From: Pantoea sp. Mb-10
GTDB taxonomy: Bacteria; Pseudomonadota; Gammaproteobacteria; Enterobacterales; Enterobacteriaceae
DNA: 64,000 nucleotides
Assembly: GCF_021272205.1 (NCBI RefSeq)
Contig: NZ_JAJSDX010000002.1
Location: forward strand, 372,001 to 436,000
Direction of reading: 5' to 3'
The position numbers and the translations under genes are program-made. The notes beneath the pieces were generated by a model that had not been told where the DNA came from, did not search any database, and was given only the letters and a program-made list of their open reading frames with translations. This document shows, piece by piece, positions 1 through 10,177 of the stretch. The stretch's first letter is position 1. Each line of letters begins with the position of its first letter.

Positions 1-2
1 CG

Positions 3-308
3 CTGGGCGTCATTGCGGCGATAGTGGTTCACGGCCTGCCGGGGCTGCTGATAGGGGCGCTGCTGGTGGGAGGCGGCTTTTTATGCGTCGTGCAGATGGC
101 GCTGCAATATGGCCGCGAACTGGCGCCGCAGCATGCGCGCTACCTGGCGGGATTGCTCACCACCGGCTACGCGCTGGGCCAGCTGGGTGGGCCGCTGCTG
201 TCGTGGATCGCGACCTCACTGTGGCAGCGACTCGATCCGGCGCTCTGGGTGGCCGGTATGGGGTTACTGATCGCGGGTGCGCTGGTGCTGCGCCGCACGA
301 CGCGCTAA
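3..308 (+). CDS. MFS transporter, C-terminal part (5' end outside window)
   Basis: The frame is open from the first bases of the window and closes at a TAA at 306-308, so only about the last 100 residues are seen. They are very hydrophobic (about three membrane segments) with short basic loops and a terminal Arg-Arg-Thr-Thr-Arg. The spacing of the segments and the loop GRELAPQHAR resemble the end of YbfB/YjiJ-type major facilitator permeases; that family call is tentative. The substrate cannot be inferred. The GTG at 24 is only an internal codon, not a convincing start. Confidence 0.6.
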   Translation: MGVIAAIVVHGLPGLLIGALLVGGGFLCVVQMALQYGRELAPQHARYLAGLLTTGYALGQLGGPLLSWIATSLWQRLDPALWVAGMGLLIAGALVLRRTTR

Positions 309-346
309 ATCCCGTGCCTGTCCAATCAGATTGATTGCTGGATTAC

Positions 347-373
347 GCGCGTATTGTGTTTCACAATACGCGC
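347..373. promoter_or_regulatory. 27-bp perfect inverted repeat upstream of folE
   Basis: Two 12-bp arms (GCGCGTATTGTG and its exact complement) flank a 3-base loop TTT. No T-run follows on either strand, so it is a poor intrinsic terminator. It lies 60 bases upstream of the folE start and overlaps a possible weak promoter (TTGATT at 331-336, TATTGT at 352-357, spacer 15). A dimeric repressor operator or a 5'-UTR hairpin are both possible; no known site was recognised. Confidence 0.45.
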
Positions 374-433
374 TCAGAATTTCCCCCGCAGGCTGTTCGC
401 CGCGGGTGCATCACCAGCCGGAGAGAGAGTACG

Positions 434-1099
434 ATGAGCACCTTAAGTCAGGAAGCCGCCTTGGTTCATGAAGCGTTACTGGCGCGTGGCCTGGAAACGC
501 CGCTGCGCGCCCCGGTGCGCGAAATGGATGACGAAACCCGCAAGCGCGAAATCGCCGATCACATGACCCAAATCATGCAGCTCCTGAATTTGGATCTGAA
601 CGACGATAGCCTGATGGAAACGCCGCATCGCATTGCCAAAATGTATGTGGATGAGATCTTTTCCGGCCTGGACTACGCCAACTTCCCAAAAATCACCGTC
701 ATCGAAAACAAGATGAAAGTGGATGAGATGGTGACGGTGCGCGACATCACGCTGACCAGCACCTGTGAGCACCACTTTGTGATTATCGACGGCAAGGCCA
801 CCGTGGCCTACATCCCAAAAGATAAGGTCATCGGCCTCTCTAAAATCAACCGCATTGTGCAGTTTTTTGCCCAGCGTCCGCAGGTGCAAGAGCGCTTGAC
901 CCAGCAGGTGCTGGTGGCGCTGCAAACGCTGCTTGGCACCAACAACGTCGCGGTGTCCATTGACGCCGTGCATTACTGCGTTAAAGCGCGCGGGGTGAAA
1001 GACGCCACCAGCGCCACCACCACGACGTCGCTTGGCGGCCTATTTAAATCCAGCCAGAACACGCGTCAGGAGTTCCTGCGCGCGGTGCGTCACAGCTGA
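434..1099 (+). CDS. folE: GTP cyclohydrolase I (FolE)
   Basis: FolE converts GTP to 7,8-dihydroneopterin triphosphate, the first step of folate (tetrahydropterin) synthesis, in the cytosol as a homodecamer. The 221-residue protein is nearly identical to the E. coli enzyme. The zinc ligands are visible as Cys111 and His114 in TSTCEHHF and Cys182 in VHYCVKARG, and the C-terminal run [15 protein letters not shown] is conserved. The reading frame is open further upstream, but the ATG at 434 follows a GGAGAGAGAG ribosome site and matches the family start [15 protein letters not shown]. It is followed by an intrinsic terminator and then yeiB. Confidence 0.97.
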   Translation: MSTLSQEAALVHEALLARGLETPLRAPVREMDDETRKREIADHMTQIMQLLNLDLNDDSLMETPHRIAKMYVDEIFSGLDYANFPKITVIENKMKVDEMVTVRDITLTSTCEHHFVIIDGKATVAYIPKDKVIGLSKINRIVQFFAQRPQVQERLTQQVLVALQTLLGTNNVAVSIDAVHYCVKARGVKDATSATTTTSLGGLFKSSQNTRQEFLRAVRHS

Positions 1100-1103
1100 T
1101 CCC

Positions 1104-1130
1104 AAGGCGGCTCAACAGCCGCCTTTTTTA
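1104..1130 (+). terminator. Intrinsic terminator after folE
   Basis: Stem GGCGGCT (1106-1112), loop CAAC, complementary arm AGCCGCC (1117-1123) and a run of six T. It starts a few bases after the folE stop, so yeiB is expressed by read-through or from its own promoter. Confidence 0.85.
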
Positions 1131-1144
1131 CGCCTAAGGTTTGC

Positions 1145-2305
1145 ATGCAACGCTATCTTGCGCTGGATTTCATTCGTGGCTGCGCCATTCTCGGCATTTT
1201 ACTGCTGAACATCGTGGCGTTTGGCTTACCGTCGGCGGCCTACCTCAATCCGGCATGGCAGGGCAGCGCCTCGCTTTCCGATGCCTGGACATGGGCCATC
1301 ATGGATGCCCTGGCACAGCTCAAATTTTTAACGCTGTTCGCGCTGCTGTTTGGTGCTGGACTGTCGCTGCAGTCAGCGCGCGGCACGCGCTGGATCACCG
1401 CTCGCCTGACGCTGCTGGTGCTGCTGGGTTTCATACACGCGGTGTTTTTCTGGGACGGCGATATTCTGCTGGATTATGGCTTAATTGGGCTGATCGTCTG
1501 GCGCATGCTGCGCGACGCTCCCTCCAATCAGGCGCTGTTGCAAACCGGGGCGCTGCTGTATCTCTTGGGTTGTGGCGCGCTGCTGGCGTTTGGCGTCGTC
1601 TCAAGCCCGACCGCGCCGCAAAACTGGCTACCGGGCGCCGCGACGCTGGAATATGAGCATTTTTGGAAAGTGCAGGGCGGTCTGGAAGCGATGCAAAACC
1701 GACTCGGACAGCTCTCGTCAGGGCTAATGGCGCTTGCCGCGCAGTATGGCTGGCAGCTGGCTGGATTGATGTTAATCGGCGGCGCGCTGCTGCGCAGCGG
1801 CTGGCTGAAAGGGGAGTTTAGCGTGCAGCACTATCGGCGCGCAGCAGCGCTGCTGCTGACGGTAGGTTGGCTGATCGCGTTACCGGGCATTGTGGGGCAG
1901 TGGTGGCTGGGATGGGATTATCGCTACAGCGGGTTTTACCTGCAGCTGCCACGCGACCTCGCCAGCCCGTTCATCAGCCTGGGCTATGCCGCACTTTGCT
2001 TCGCGCTATGGCCGCATATCTGCGCGACGCGCATCAGTCGCGCCATTCAGTGCGTGGGACGCATGGCGTTAAGTAACTATCTGCTCCAGACGCTGATTTG
2101 CACCACGCTATTTTACCGCTTTGACTTGTTTATGGCATTTGACCGCCTGACGCTGCTGGCGCTGGTGCCTGCTGTCTGGCTGGTCAATATTCTCTTTTCC
2201 GTACTGTGGTTACGCGTCTTTCGGCAGGGGCCGATGGAGTGGCTGTGGCGTCGGCTGACGCGTTTGGCCGCGGGAAAATCTGCTGCATCCTCTGCTATCA
2301 GATAA
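1145..2305 (+). CDS. yeiB: YeiB-like DUF418 inner-membrane protein
   Basis: A 386-residue polytopic membrane protein, about the length of E. coli YeiB, with the family's opening pattern (LDFIRGCAILGILLLNI) and 8-10 hydrophobic segments. The C-terminal half holds the DUF418 signature region (GRMALSNYLLQT). The DUF418 family has no settled biochemical function; relatives are proposed to act in transport or acyl transfer at the membrane. The start has an AAGG ribosome site a few bases upstream. The folE-yeiB-galS order is the same as in E. coli. Confidence 0.88.
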   Translation: MQRYLALDFIRGCAILGILLLNIVAFGLPSAAYLNPAWQGSASLSDAWTWAIMDALAQLKFLTLFALLFGAGLSLQSARGTRWITARLTLLVLLGFIHAVFFWDGDILLDYGLIGLIVWRMLRDAPSNQALLQTGALLYLLGCGALLAFGVVSSPTAPQNWLPGAATLEYEHFWKVQGGLEAMQNRLGQLSSGLMALAAQYGWQLAGLMLIGGALLRSGWLKGEFSVQHYRRAAALLLTVGWLIALPGIVGQWWLGWDYRYSGFYLQLPRDLASPFISLGYAALCFALWPHICATRISRAIQCVGRMALSNYLLQTLICTTLFYRFDLFMAFDRLTLLALVPAVWLVNILFSVLWLRVFRQGPMEWLWRRLTRLAAGKSAASSAIR

Positions 2306-2335
2306 TGACCTGCATCACAAAGGTTACAGAATTGC

Positions 2336-2351
2336 ATGTAACCGCTTTCAT
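2336..2351 (+). promoter_or_regulatory. gal operator upstream of galS (GalR/GalS site)
   Basis: ATGTAACCGCTTTCAT fits the GalR/GalS consensus GTGNAANCGNTTNCAC except at its two outermost bases. It lies 97 bases upstream of galS and immediately before a CRP site, as expected for autoregulation by GalS. Confidence 0.75.
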
Positions 2352-2354
2352 TGG

Positions 2355-2370
2355 TGTGACGTGATTCACG
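2355..2370 (+). promoter_or_regulatory. CRP site upstream of galS
   Basis: TGTGACGTGATTCACG matches the CRP consensus TGTGA-N6-TCACA with one mismatch in the conserved half-sites. It follows the gal operator by three bases, the same layout as in front of mglB. Confidence 0.75.
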
Positions 2371-2447
2371 TAGTGTCCTGCCTCGGCCTGCCAGAATAGC
2401 GCCGTTACGCGCACCCTGCGCATTTATAGCCTCTGTGGAATCACTGC

Positions 2448-3488
2448 ATGATAACGATTCGAGATGTCGCCCGTCAGGCCGGTGTATCCGTAGCCACCGT
2501 CTCGCGTGTGCTCAATAACAGCAGTGCCGTCACGCCCGACACCCGCGATGCGGTACTCCAGGCGGTAGAATCATTGGGATATCGCCCGAACGCCAACGCG
2601 CAGGCGCTGGCCACGCAGGTCAGCGACACCATTGGCGTCGTGGTGATGGACGTGTCCGACCCGTTTTTTGGCGCGCTGGTAAAAGCGGTGGATACCGTGG
2701 CGCAGCGTATGCACAAACACGTGCTCATCAGCAATTCGTGGCATCAGGAAGAGAAAGAGCGACACGCCATTGAGGTGTTGATTCGTCAGCGCTGTAACGC
2801 GCTGGTGGTGCACGCGAAAACGCTTTCAGACGCTGAGTTGGCGAGTTTTATGGACCAGGTGCCGGGTATGGTGTTGATTAATCGCACTATTCCCGGTTAT
2901 GCCCACCGCTGCGTGTGCCTCGACAACACCACCGGTGCGCTGGTCGCCACGCGCATGCTGTTACAACAGGGGCACCAGCGCATCGGTTATCTCAGCTCCA
3001 GCCATCCCATTGAAGATGTCAGTCAGCGGCGGGAAGGCTGGCTGCAAGCCCTGTCAGAACAAGGCATTACGCCACAAGAGTCGTGGATTGCCCACGGCGA
3101 ACCGGACATGCAGGGCGGTGAGGCCGCAATGGTCGAGCTGCTGGGCAGAAATTTGCATCTGACCGCTGTGTTTTCCTACTGCGACGGCATGGCTGCCGGG
3201 GCATTGACCGCGCTAAAAGATAACGGCATTCAGGTGCCGCAGCATTTTTCCGTCATCGGCTTTGATGATATCCCGATTTCCCGTTACACCGATCCGCAAC
3301 TGACGACTGTACGCTATCCCATTGTATCCATGGCAAAACTTGCCACTGAGCTGGCGCTTAGAGGCGCTACAGGACAGCTTGATCCACAGGGCATTCACTG
3401 CTTCCTGCCCACGCTGGTGCGTCGCCACTCGGTGGCTCAGCGGCAAATTGTGGAGTCGGTCACTAATTCAGGTGATACCGCCGTGTAA
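2448..3488 (+). CDS. galS: LacI-family galactose isorepressor GalS
   Basis: GalS represses the mgl galactose transport operon and its own gene, and is released by D-galactose or D-fucose. The 346-residue length equals that of E. coli GalS. Residues 1-25 form the LacI-type helix-turn-helix ([17 protein letters not shown]), residues 44-58 the hinge and [11 protein letters not shown] core-contacting segment, and the rest is the periplasmic-binding-protein-like sugar domain. It is closer to GalS than GalR because it adjoins mglBAC and retains [13 protein letters not shown]. Its stop codon lies inside the operator of the next gene, so galS and mglB control elements are physically overlapped. Confidence 0.95.
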   Translation: MITIRDVARQAGVSVATVSRVLNNSSAVTPDTRDAVLQAVESLGYRPNANAQALATQVSDTIGVVVMDVSDPFFGALVKAVDTVAQRMHKHVLISNSWHQEEKERHAIEVLIRQRCNALVVHAKTLSDAELASFMDQVPGMVLINRTIPGYAHRCVCLDNTTGALVATRMLLQQGHQRIGYLSSSHPIEDVSQRREGWLQALSEQGITPQESWIAHGEPDMQGGEAAMVELLGRNLHLTAVFSYCDGMAAGALTALKDNGIQVPQHFSVIGFDDIPISRYTDPQLTTVRYPIVSMAKLATELALRGATGQLDPQGIHCFLPTLVRRHSVAQRQIVESVTNSGDTAV

Positions 3489-3498
3489 CCGTTTCCAA
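3483..3498 (+). promoter_or_regulatory. gal operator of the mgl operon, overlapping the galS stop
   Basis: GTGTAACCGTTTCCAA matches the gal operator consensus at every fixed position except the last base. The galS stop codon TAA (3486-3488) is part of it. It is followed two bases later by a consensus CRP site. Confidence 0.85.
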
Positions 3499-3500
3499 TC

Positions 3501-3516
3501 TGTGATTGTATTCACA
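3501..3516 (+). promoter_or_regulatory. CRP site of the mgl operon
   Basis: TGTGATTGTATTCACA is a perfect match to TGTGA-N6-TCACA. It lies 276 bases upstream of mglB. The rest of the galS-mglB gap (3517-3791) contains no convincing gene; short ORFs there lack ribosome sites and are judged non-coding. Confidence 0.9.
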
Positions 3517-3791
3517 GTTAATTAACAGCCCCCTCACTATGATGGCAGCGTCTCACCGGACTGAAACAGCATGTAACACCGCATCCTGCGTACAGGCATG
3601 TTTCAGCAGCCGATTGAAAAAGCACACAACATGCATCAGGAAGCGTTTTCGCATTGGGAAGTCAGGCACGTACGCGTGGCCCGGTTTTGCGTGACGCGTC
3701 CGCACCACACCGATTGTAACCGACGGCGCAGGCGGCCCGCAGGCAGCAGGCGCAATGATGATATGCCCTACATAAAAAAACCGGAGATACC

Positions 3792-4787
3792 ATGAATAAG
3801 AAGGTTTTCACGCTCACAGCACTGGTTGCCAGCATGATGTTTGGTGCAGCCGCGCACGCCGCCGATACCCGCATTGGCGTGACCATCTATAAATACGATG
3901 ACAACTTCATGTCGATGGTACGTAAGGACATCGAGAAAGAAGCGAAAAGCCTCGGCGGCATTCAGCTGCTGATGAACGACTCGCAGAACGATCAGTCCAA
4001 ACAAAACGATCAGATTGACGTGCTGATGGCGAAGGGCGTGAAAGCGCTGGCCATTAACCTGGTTGATCCCGCTGCTGCGGCAGTGGTGATCGACAAAGCT
4101 CGCGCTAACGATGTGCCGGTGGTGTTCTTCAACAAAGAACCTAACGCCAAAGTGCTGGCCAGCTATGACAAAGCTTACTACGTGGGAACTGACTCTAAAG
4201 AGTCAGGCATCAAGCAGGGCGAGCTGATTGAAAAGCACTGGAAAGCCACGCCAGCGTGGGATCTGAACAAAGACGGTCAGATTCAGTTCGTGCTCCTGAA
4301 AGGTGAGCCAGGCCACCCGGATGCGGAAGCCCGCACCAAATACGTTATTGATACGCTGAACAAAGATGGCATCAAAACGCAGCAGCTGGCGATGGATACC
4401 GCAATGTGGGATACCGCGCAGGCTAAAGACAAAATGGATGCGTGGCTCTCAGGCCCGAACGCCAACAAAATTGAAGTGGTCATCGCGAATAACGACGCCA
4501 TGGCAATGGGTGCGGTTGAAGCACTGAAAGCCCACAACAAAACCTCCATTCCGGTGTTTGGCGTGGATGCGCTGCCAGAAGCGCTGGCGCTGGTGAAATC
4601 AGGTGCGATGGCGGGTACCGTGCTGAATGACGCGGAAAACCAGGCAAAAGCCACCATTGATATGGCGAACAACCTCGCGCAGGGCAAAGAGCCAACGGCG
4701 GGCACCAACTTCAAGCTGGTAGATAAAGTGGTGCGCGTGCCTTACGTACCGGTTGATAAAGAAAATCTGTCTCAGTTTGTGAAGTAA
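3792..4787 (+). CDS. mglB: D-galactose/D-glucose periplasmic binding protein MglB
   Basis: MglB captures galactose or glucose in the periplasm, delivers it to MglAC and also presents it to the Trg chemoreceptor. A Sec signal peptide covers residues 1-23, with cleavage predicted after AAAHA before ADTRIGV. The EF-hand-like calcium loop (DLNKDGQIQ, about residue 157) and the sugar-contact region ([13 protein letters not shown]) are preserved. The 331-residue length is typical. GGAGATACC provides the ribosome site. It is first in mglBAC and is separated from mglA by a strong hairpin that may protect its mRNA. Confidence 0.97.
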   Translation: MNKKVFTLTALVASMMFGAAAHAADTRIGVTIYKYDDNFMSMVRKDIEKEAKSLGGIQLLMNDSQNDQSKQNDQIDVLMAKGVKALAINLVDPAAAAVVIDKARANDVPVVFFNKEPNAKVLASYDKAYYVGTDSKESGIKQGELIEKHWKATPAWDLNKDGQIQFVLLKGEPGHPDAEARTKYVIDTLNKDGIKTQQLAMDTAMWDTAQAKDKMDAWLSGPNANKIEVVIANNDAMAMGAVEALKAHNKTSIPVFGVDALPEALALVKSGAMAGTVLNDAENQAKATIDMANNLAQGKEPTAGTNFKLVDKVVRVPYVPVDKENLSQFVK

Positions 4788-4796
4788 TTCGTCACG

Positions 4797-4820
4797 GGCG
4801 CGGCGTTTTAACGCCGCGCC
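4797..4820 (+). promoter_or_regulatory. Intercistronic hairpin between mglB and mglA
   Basis: An 11-bp perfect GC-rich stem (GGCGCGGCGTT with its complement at 4810-4820) has a two-base loop and no T-run. Its position just after the mglB stop suggests a 3'-end stabiliser or partial terminator that raises the MglB:MglAC ratio, as is known for binding-protein operons. The role here is inferred. Confidence 0.6.
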
Positions 4821-4860
4821 ATGTTGCCTCTGAACAACGCTTTTTTTAGCCAGGTAAATT

Positions 4861-6381
4861 ATGGCCAGTGAGAATCCGACCACACAGCGTGAATATCTGC
4901 TGGAGATGACGAATGTCTCGAAATCATTTCCAGGGGTGAAAGCCTTAGATAATGTGAATTTAAAAGTGCGGCCGCACTCGGTCCATGCCTTAATGGGCGA
5001 AAACGGCGCCGGTAAATCGACATTATTAAAATGCCTGTTTGGTATTTATAAAAAGGATACGGGGAGCATCCTGTTTCAGGGTGAGGAAATTGATTATAAG
5101 AGCTCCAAAGAGGCGCTGGAAAATGGCGTATCAATGGTGCATCAGGAATTAAACCTGGTTCTGCAGCGCAGCGTAATGGATAACATGTGGCTGGGCCGTT
5201 ATCCACAAAAAGGCGTGTTTGTCGATCAGGAAAAAATGTATCGCGACACCAAAGCGATCTTTGATGAATTAGATATTGATATCGATCCACGCGATAAAGT
5301 AGCCAATCTTTCTGTGTCGCAAATGCAGATGATTGAAATTGCCAAAGCGTTCTCATATGACGCGAAAATCGTGATCATGGATGAGCCGACCTCCTCGCTG
5401 ACGGAAAAAGAGGTTAACCATCTGTTTACCATTATCCGCAAGCTGAAAGATCGCGGCTGCGGCATTGTCTATATTTCGCACAAGATGGAAGAGATTTTCC
5501 AGCTGTGCGATGAAATCACCATTTTGCGTGATGGACAGTGGATCGCCACCCAGTCGCTGGAAGGGCTGGATATGGACAAGATCATTGCCATGATGGTAGG
5601 CCGCTCGCTGAACCAGCGCTTCCCGGATAAACACAACGTGCCGGGCGAAGTGATTCTTGAGGTGCGTAATTTAACCTCGCTGCGTCAGCCGTCTATTCGC
5701 GATGTTTCCTTTGACCTGCACAAAGGTGAGATTCTGGGCATTGCCGGACTGGTGGGCGCCAAGCGTACCGATATCGTGGAAACGCTGTTTGGCATTCGCG
5801 AAAAGTCGGGGGGCACAATTAAGCTGCACGGCAAAGCGATTAACAACCACAGCGCCAATGAGGCCATCAATCACGGTTTCGCGCTGGTCACCGAAGAGCG
5901 CCGCTCCACCGGTATTTATGCTTACCTGGATATTGGATTTAACTCGCTTATTTCCAACATCAAAAAGTATAAATCCAGCATGGGGCTGCTTGATAATAAA
6001 CGCATGAAAAGCGATACCCAATGGGTGATCGATTCGATGCGCGTTAAAACGCCGGGACATCACACGCAAATTGGATCGCTGTCAGGTGGAAATCAGCAGA
6101 AAGTCATTATCGGACGTTGGTTATTAACGCAGCCAGAAATTCTGATGCTGGATGAGCCAACGCGCGGTATTGATGTGGGCGCGAAATTTGAAATTTACCA
6201 ATTGATTGCTGAACTGGCAAAGAAAGAAAAAGGCATCATTATTATTTCTTCCGAAATGCCAGAACTGCTGGGAATTACCGATCGTATTTTAGTGATGAGT
6301 AATGGCCAGGTAGCGGGCATTGTTGATACCAAAACGACCTCGCAGAATGAAATCCTGCGTTTAGCGTCATTACACCTTTAA
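4861..6381 (+). CDS. mglA: Galactose ABC transporter ATP-binding protein MglA
   Basis: A 506-residue double ATPase that powers galactose import with MglC and MglB. The N-terminal nucleotide-binding domain has a canonical Walker A (GENGAGKST, about residues 43-51), a signature LSVSQMQM and Walker [11 protein letters not shown]. The C-terminal domain has a degenerate Walker A (GLVGAKRTD), a signature LSGGNQQK and Walker [14 protein letters not shown]. This asymmetry is normal for monosaccharide importers of the MglA/RbsA/AraG group. The ribosome site is CCAGGTAAATT before ATG. It is the second gene of mglBAC. Confidence 0.97.
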   Translation: MASENPTTQREYLLEMTNVSKSFPGVKALDNVNLKVRPHSVHALMGENGAGKSTLLKCLFGIYKKDTGSILFQGEEIDYKSSKEALENGVSMVHQELNLVLQRSVMDNMWLGRYPQKGVFVDQEKMYRDTKAIFDELDIDIDPRDKVANLSVSQMQMIEIAKAFSYDAKIVIMDEPTSSLTEKEVNHLFTIIRKLKDRGCGIVYISHKMEEIFQLCDEITILRDGQWIATQSLEGLDMDKIIAMMVGRSLNQRFPDKHNVPGEVILEVRNLTSLRQPSIRDVSFDLHKGEILGIAGLVGAKRTDIVETLFGIREKSGGTIKLHGKAINNHSANEAINHGFALVTEERRSTGIYAYLDIGFNSLISNIKKYKSSMGLLDNKRMKSDTQWVIDSMRVKTPGHHTQIGSLSGGNQQKVIIGRWLLTQPEILMLDEPTRGIDVGAKFEIYQLIAELAKKEKGIIIISSEMPELLGITDRILVMSNGQVAGIVDTKTTSQNEILRLASLHL

Positions 6382-6399
6382 TGAAGCAAGGGCTTTAAC

Positions 6400-7410
6400 A
6401 TGAAAGCGACTACTAAAAAGAATGCGCTGACCTGGTTAAAAGAGGGCGGCATCTATGTTGTCCTGTTCGTACTGCTGGCAATTATTATTTTCCAGGATCC
6501 CACATTTTTAAGTTTAATGAACCTGAGTAACATTCTGACGCAATCGTCGGTGCGTATTATTATTGCGCTGGGCGTTGCCGGATTGATTGTTACGCAAGGG
6601 ACCGACCTCTCCGCCGGACGTCAGGTGGGCTTGGCCGCGGTGGTTGCCGCCACGCTGCTGCAATCCATGGACAACGCCAACAAAGTGTTCCCGCATCTGG
6701 ATACCGTGCCGATTCCGCTGGTGATTCTGACGGTGTGCATCATCGGTGGCGTTATCGGTCTGGTTAACGGTGTGATCATTGCTTACCTCAAAGTGACGCC
6801 GTTTATCACGACGTTGGGCACCATGATCATCGTTTACGGTATCAACTCGCTCTATTACGACTTCGTGGGCGCGTCGCCGATTGCCGGATTTGACGCAGGC
6901 TTCTCTAAATTCACCCAAGGCTTCCTGCGCTTTGGTGATTTTAAACTCTCGTTCATCACTTTCTACGCCATCATCGCCATTGTGTTTGTCTGGATCCTGT
7001 GGAACAAAACGCGTTTTGGTAAAAATATCTTTGCCATCGGCGGTAACCCGGAAGCGGCTAAAGTCTCTGGCGTCAACGTGCCGTTGAACCTGATTCTGGT
7101 GTATGCCCTTTCTGGCGTGTTCTATGCGTTCGGCGGGATGTTGGAAGCGGGCCGTATCGGCAGTGCCACCAACAACCTGGGCTTTATGTACGAGCTGGAT
7201 GCGATTGCGGCGTGTGTGGTCGGCGGCGTGTCGTTTGCCGGCGGCGTGGGCACCGTGGCGGGTGTCGTGACCGGGGTGATCATCTTCACCGTGATCAACT
7301 ATGGTTTAACCTATATCGGCGTTAACCCTTACTGGCAGTACATCATCAAGGGCGGCATTATTATCTTTGCCGTGGCGCTGGATTCGCTGAAATACGCGCG
7401 TAAAAAATAG
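6400..7410 (+). CDS. mglC: Galactose ABC transporter permease MglC
   Basis: A 336-residue inner-membrane permease (E. coli length) with about ten hydrophobic segments. It forms the channel for galactose or methyl-galactoside import. The family motif GTDLSAGRQVGL and the conserved cytoplasmic loop FAIGGNPEAAKVSGV, which couples to the ATPase, are present. It starts 18 bases after mglA with an AAGGG ribosome site and is the last gene before an intrinsic terminator. Confidence 0.96.
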   Translation: MKATTKKNALTWLKEGGIYVVLFVLLAIIIFQDPTFLSLMNLSNILTQSSVRIIIALGVAGLIVTQGTDLSAGRQVGLAAVVAATLLQSMDNANKVFPHLDTVPIPLVILTVCIIGGVIGLVNGVIIAYLKVTPFITTLGTMIIVYGINSLYYDFVGASPIAGFDAGFSKFTQGFLRFGDFKLSFITFYAIIAIVFVWILWNKTRFGKNIFAIGGNPEAAKVSGVNVPLNLILVYALSGVFYAFGGMLEAGRIGSATNNLGFMYELDAIAACVVGGVSFAGGVGTVAGVVTGVIIFTVINYGLTYIGVNPYWQYIIKGGIIIFAVALDSLKYARKK

Positions 7411-7426
7411 CTTTTCTCTGCAGAAA

Positions 7427-7453
7427 AAGGCCGCGACTGTCGCGGCCTTTTTT
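7427..7453 (+). terminator. Intrinsic terminator of mglBAC
   Basis: Stem GGCCGCGA (7429-7436), three-base loop, TCGCGGCC (7440-7447) and six T. It lies between mglC and the convergent sanA. Confidence 0.9.
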
Positions 7454-7470
7454 ATTTCCGCTATCCAGCG

Positions 7471-8202
<732 letters not shown>

Positions 8203-8263
8203 TCAGATGGCGGATAAACCGAATGCAGCAAGGCTACTTGAGGCGGGTGCGGTAAGCAAGTTA

Positions 8264-8287
8264 ACGCCAGTTGCCTGGCGTTTTTTT
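8264..8287 (+). terminator. Plus-oriented intrinsic terminator without an upstream plus-strand gene
   Basis: Stem ACGCCAG (8264-8270), loop TTGC, CTGGCGT (8275-8281), then T through 8287. The T-run is on the plus strand, but both flanking genes (sanA, maeA) read on the minus strand and mglBAC already has its own terminator. It may end an unannotated small RNA or antisense transcript from the sanA 5' region. Confidence 0.6.
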
Positions 8288-8322
8288 AAGCGTTGCCGGA
8301 GGGCGCCGGCAAACGCCCTCGG

Positions 8323-10020
8323 TTAGATGGAGGTACGGCGATAGTGACGATACTGCGGCAGCCAGAAATTGTTGTTAACGGCTTTCGACAGCACATCTTC
8401 TGACGTGACTACCGCCACGCCCGCCAGCTGCGCCGCTTTGCCCACTTCCATGGCGATCAGTTTTGAGACGCCCTGAATGTGTTTGATCTCCGGCAAGACC
8501 GGACCTTCACCGTCGTTCACCAGCGGCGAACAATCGGCCAGCGCGCGGCTGGCGGTCATCAGCATGGAGTCGGTCACGCGGGTGGCACCGGCCGCGATCA
8601 CGCCCAAGCCAATTCCCGGGAAGATATAGGAGTTGTTGCACTGGGCGATAGGATAGGTTTTCCCTTTCCAGGTCACCGGAGAGAAGGGGCTGCCGGTGGC
8701 CACCAGCGCCGCGCCGTCGGTCCAGGCGATAATATCCGCTGGCGTCGCTTCAACGCGTGATGTCGGGTTCGAGAGCGGCATCACAATCGGACGCGGGCAG
8801 TGTTTGTGCATCTCACGAATGATCTCTTCAGTGAACAGCCCTGGCTGGCCTGACACACCGATCAGAATATCTGGACGGGCGTTGCGCACCACATCGAGCA
8901 GGGAAATGGAATCGTTGGTAACGTCCCACTCTTTGAGGTTTTCGCTTTTCTGCACCAGCTTGGTTTGGAAATCCAGCAGATTTGGCAGTTTGTCGGTCAG
9001 CAGGCCGAAGCGATCGACCATCATGACGCGTGCGCGCGCTTCATCGTCAGTCAGACCTTCCGATTTCATCTGCGCAATAATCTGCTCGGCGATACCGCAT
9101 CCGGCAGAACCGGCGCCGAGGAACACCACTTTTTGCTCGCACAGGCGGCTACCTGCCGCACGGCTGGCGGCAATAAGCGTGCCGACCGTCACCGCTGCGG
9201 TGCCCTGAATATCATCGTTAAAGCAGCAGACTTCATCCCGATAGCGTTCCAGCAGCGGCATGGCGTTTTTCTGCGCGAAATCTTCAAATTGCAGCAGCAC
9301 GTTAGGCCAGCGGCGTTTCACTGCCTGAATAAATTCGTCAACAAAAGCTTCGTACTCTTCGCCCGTGATGCGCGGATGACGCCAGCCCATATACAGCGGG
9401 TCGTTCAGCAGCTGCTGGTTATTGGTGCCGACGTCCAGCACCACCGGCAGCGTATAAGCCGGACTGATGCCGCCACAAGCGGTGTACAGCGACAGTTTTC
9501 CGATAGGGATCCCCATGCCGCCGATGCCCAGGTCGCCCAGGCCAAGAATGCGCTCGCCGTCGGTGACCACAATCACCTTCACATTCTGCTTGGTGGCGTT
9601 TTGCAGCATGTCTTCAATGCGATCGCGGTTGTTATAGGAGATAAACACGCCGCGCGCGCGGCGATAAATTTCCGAGAAGTGTTCGCACGCCGCGCCAACG
9701 GTGGGGGTGTAGATAATGGGCATCATCTCTTCGAGATGATTGTCGAGAAGGCGATAGAAAAGGGTTTCGTTGGTGTCCTGGATATTGCGCAGATAGACGT
9801 GCTTGTCGTTGTTGTTTTTGAAATCCAGGAATTGTCGCCAGGCGCGTTCTGCCTGCTCTTCGATGGTCTCAACGGCGTCAGGCAGCAGGCCGTTAAGGTT
9901 GAATTCGTTACGTTCTTCCAGCGTGAATGCGCTGCCTTTGTTCAACAGCGGAAATTCCAGCAAGATCGGACCCGCGTAAGGAATATACAGCGGACGTTTA
10001 CTTTCGTACTCGAGTTCCAT
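8323..10020 (-). CDS. maeA: NAD-dependent malic enzyme MaeA (SfcA)
   Basis: MaeA oxidatively decarboxylates L-malate to pyruvate with NAD+ in the cytosol, feeding gluconeogenesis and amino-acid synthesis. The 565-residue length equals that of E. coli MaeA. Visible elements are [16 protein letters not shown] (malate binding), the metal-ligand segment FEDFAQKNA / [13 protein letters not shown], the Rossmann loop [13 protein letters not shown], and the C-terminus YRRTSI identical to E. coli. It lies between cdd and sanA, which are neighbours in E. coli. A GC-rich hairpin at about 8297-8321 follows its stop. Confidence 0.96.
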   Translation of the reverse strand: MELEYESKRPLYIPYAGPILLEFPLLNKGSAFTLEERNEFNLNGLLPDAVETIEEQAERAWRQFLDFKNNNDKHVYLRNIQDTNETLFYRLLDNHLEEMMPIIYTPTVGAACEHFSEIYRRARGVFISYNNRDRIEDMLQNATKQNVKVIVVTDGERILGLGDLGIGGMGIPIGKLSLYTACGGISPAYTLPVVLDVGTNNQQLLNDPLYMGWRHPRITGEEYEAFVDEFIQAVKRRWPNVLLQFEDFAQKNAMPLLERYRDEVCCFNDDIQGTAAVTVGTLIAASRAAGSRLCEQKVVFLGAGSAGCGIAEQIIAQMKSEGLTDDEARARVMMVDRFGLLTDKLPNLLDFQTKLVQKSENLKEWDVTNDSISLLDVVRNARPDILIGVSGQPGLFTEEIIREMHKHCPRPIVMPLSNPTSRVEATPADIIAWTDGAALVATGSPFSPVTWKGKTYPIAQCNNSYIFPGIGLGVIAAGATRVTDSMLMTASRALADCSPLVNDGEGPVLPEIKHIQGVSKLIAMEVGKAAQLAGVAVVTSEDVLSKAVNNNFWLPQYRHYRRTSI

Positions 10021-10177
10021 GCAGTGTTTGCTCCGGTTGCAGTGTCTGCTGGCGCGTCGACGGGAGAGCGAGACGCCAGACCTGTTTTTAACGACGTTCT
10101 GGCGCCCGATCCTATGAGATTTCTTGCAGATGTACAGCTTTTGTTAACAGCAGGTCACAAAAGCGATGAAACGATCA

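Noticed and set aside
3506..3795. Two short overlapping ORFs in the galS-mglB gap
   Set aside because: They run through operator and CRP sequences, lack ribosome sites and have no family features; this is the mgl control region.
5747..5775. Degenerate second Walker A in MglA as a possible defect
   Set aside because: The sequence GLVGAKRTD is the normal form in E. coli MglA and related monosaccharide ATPases, so it is not a mutation.
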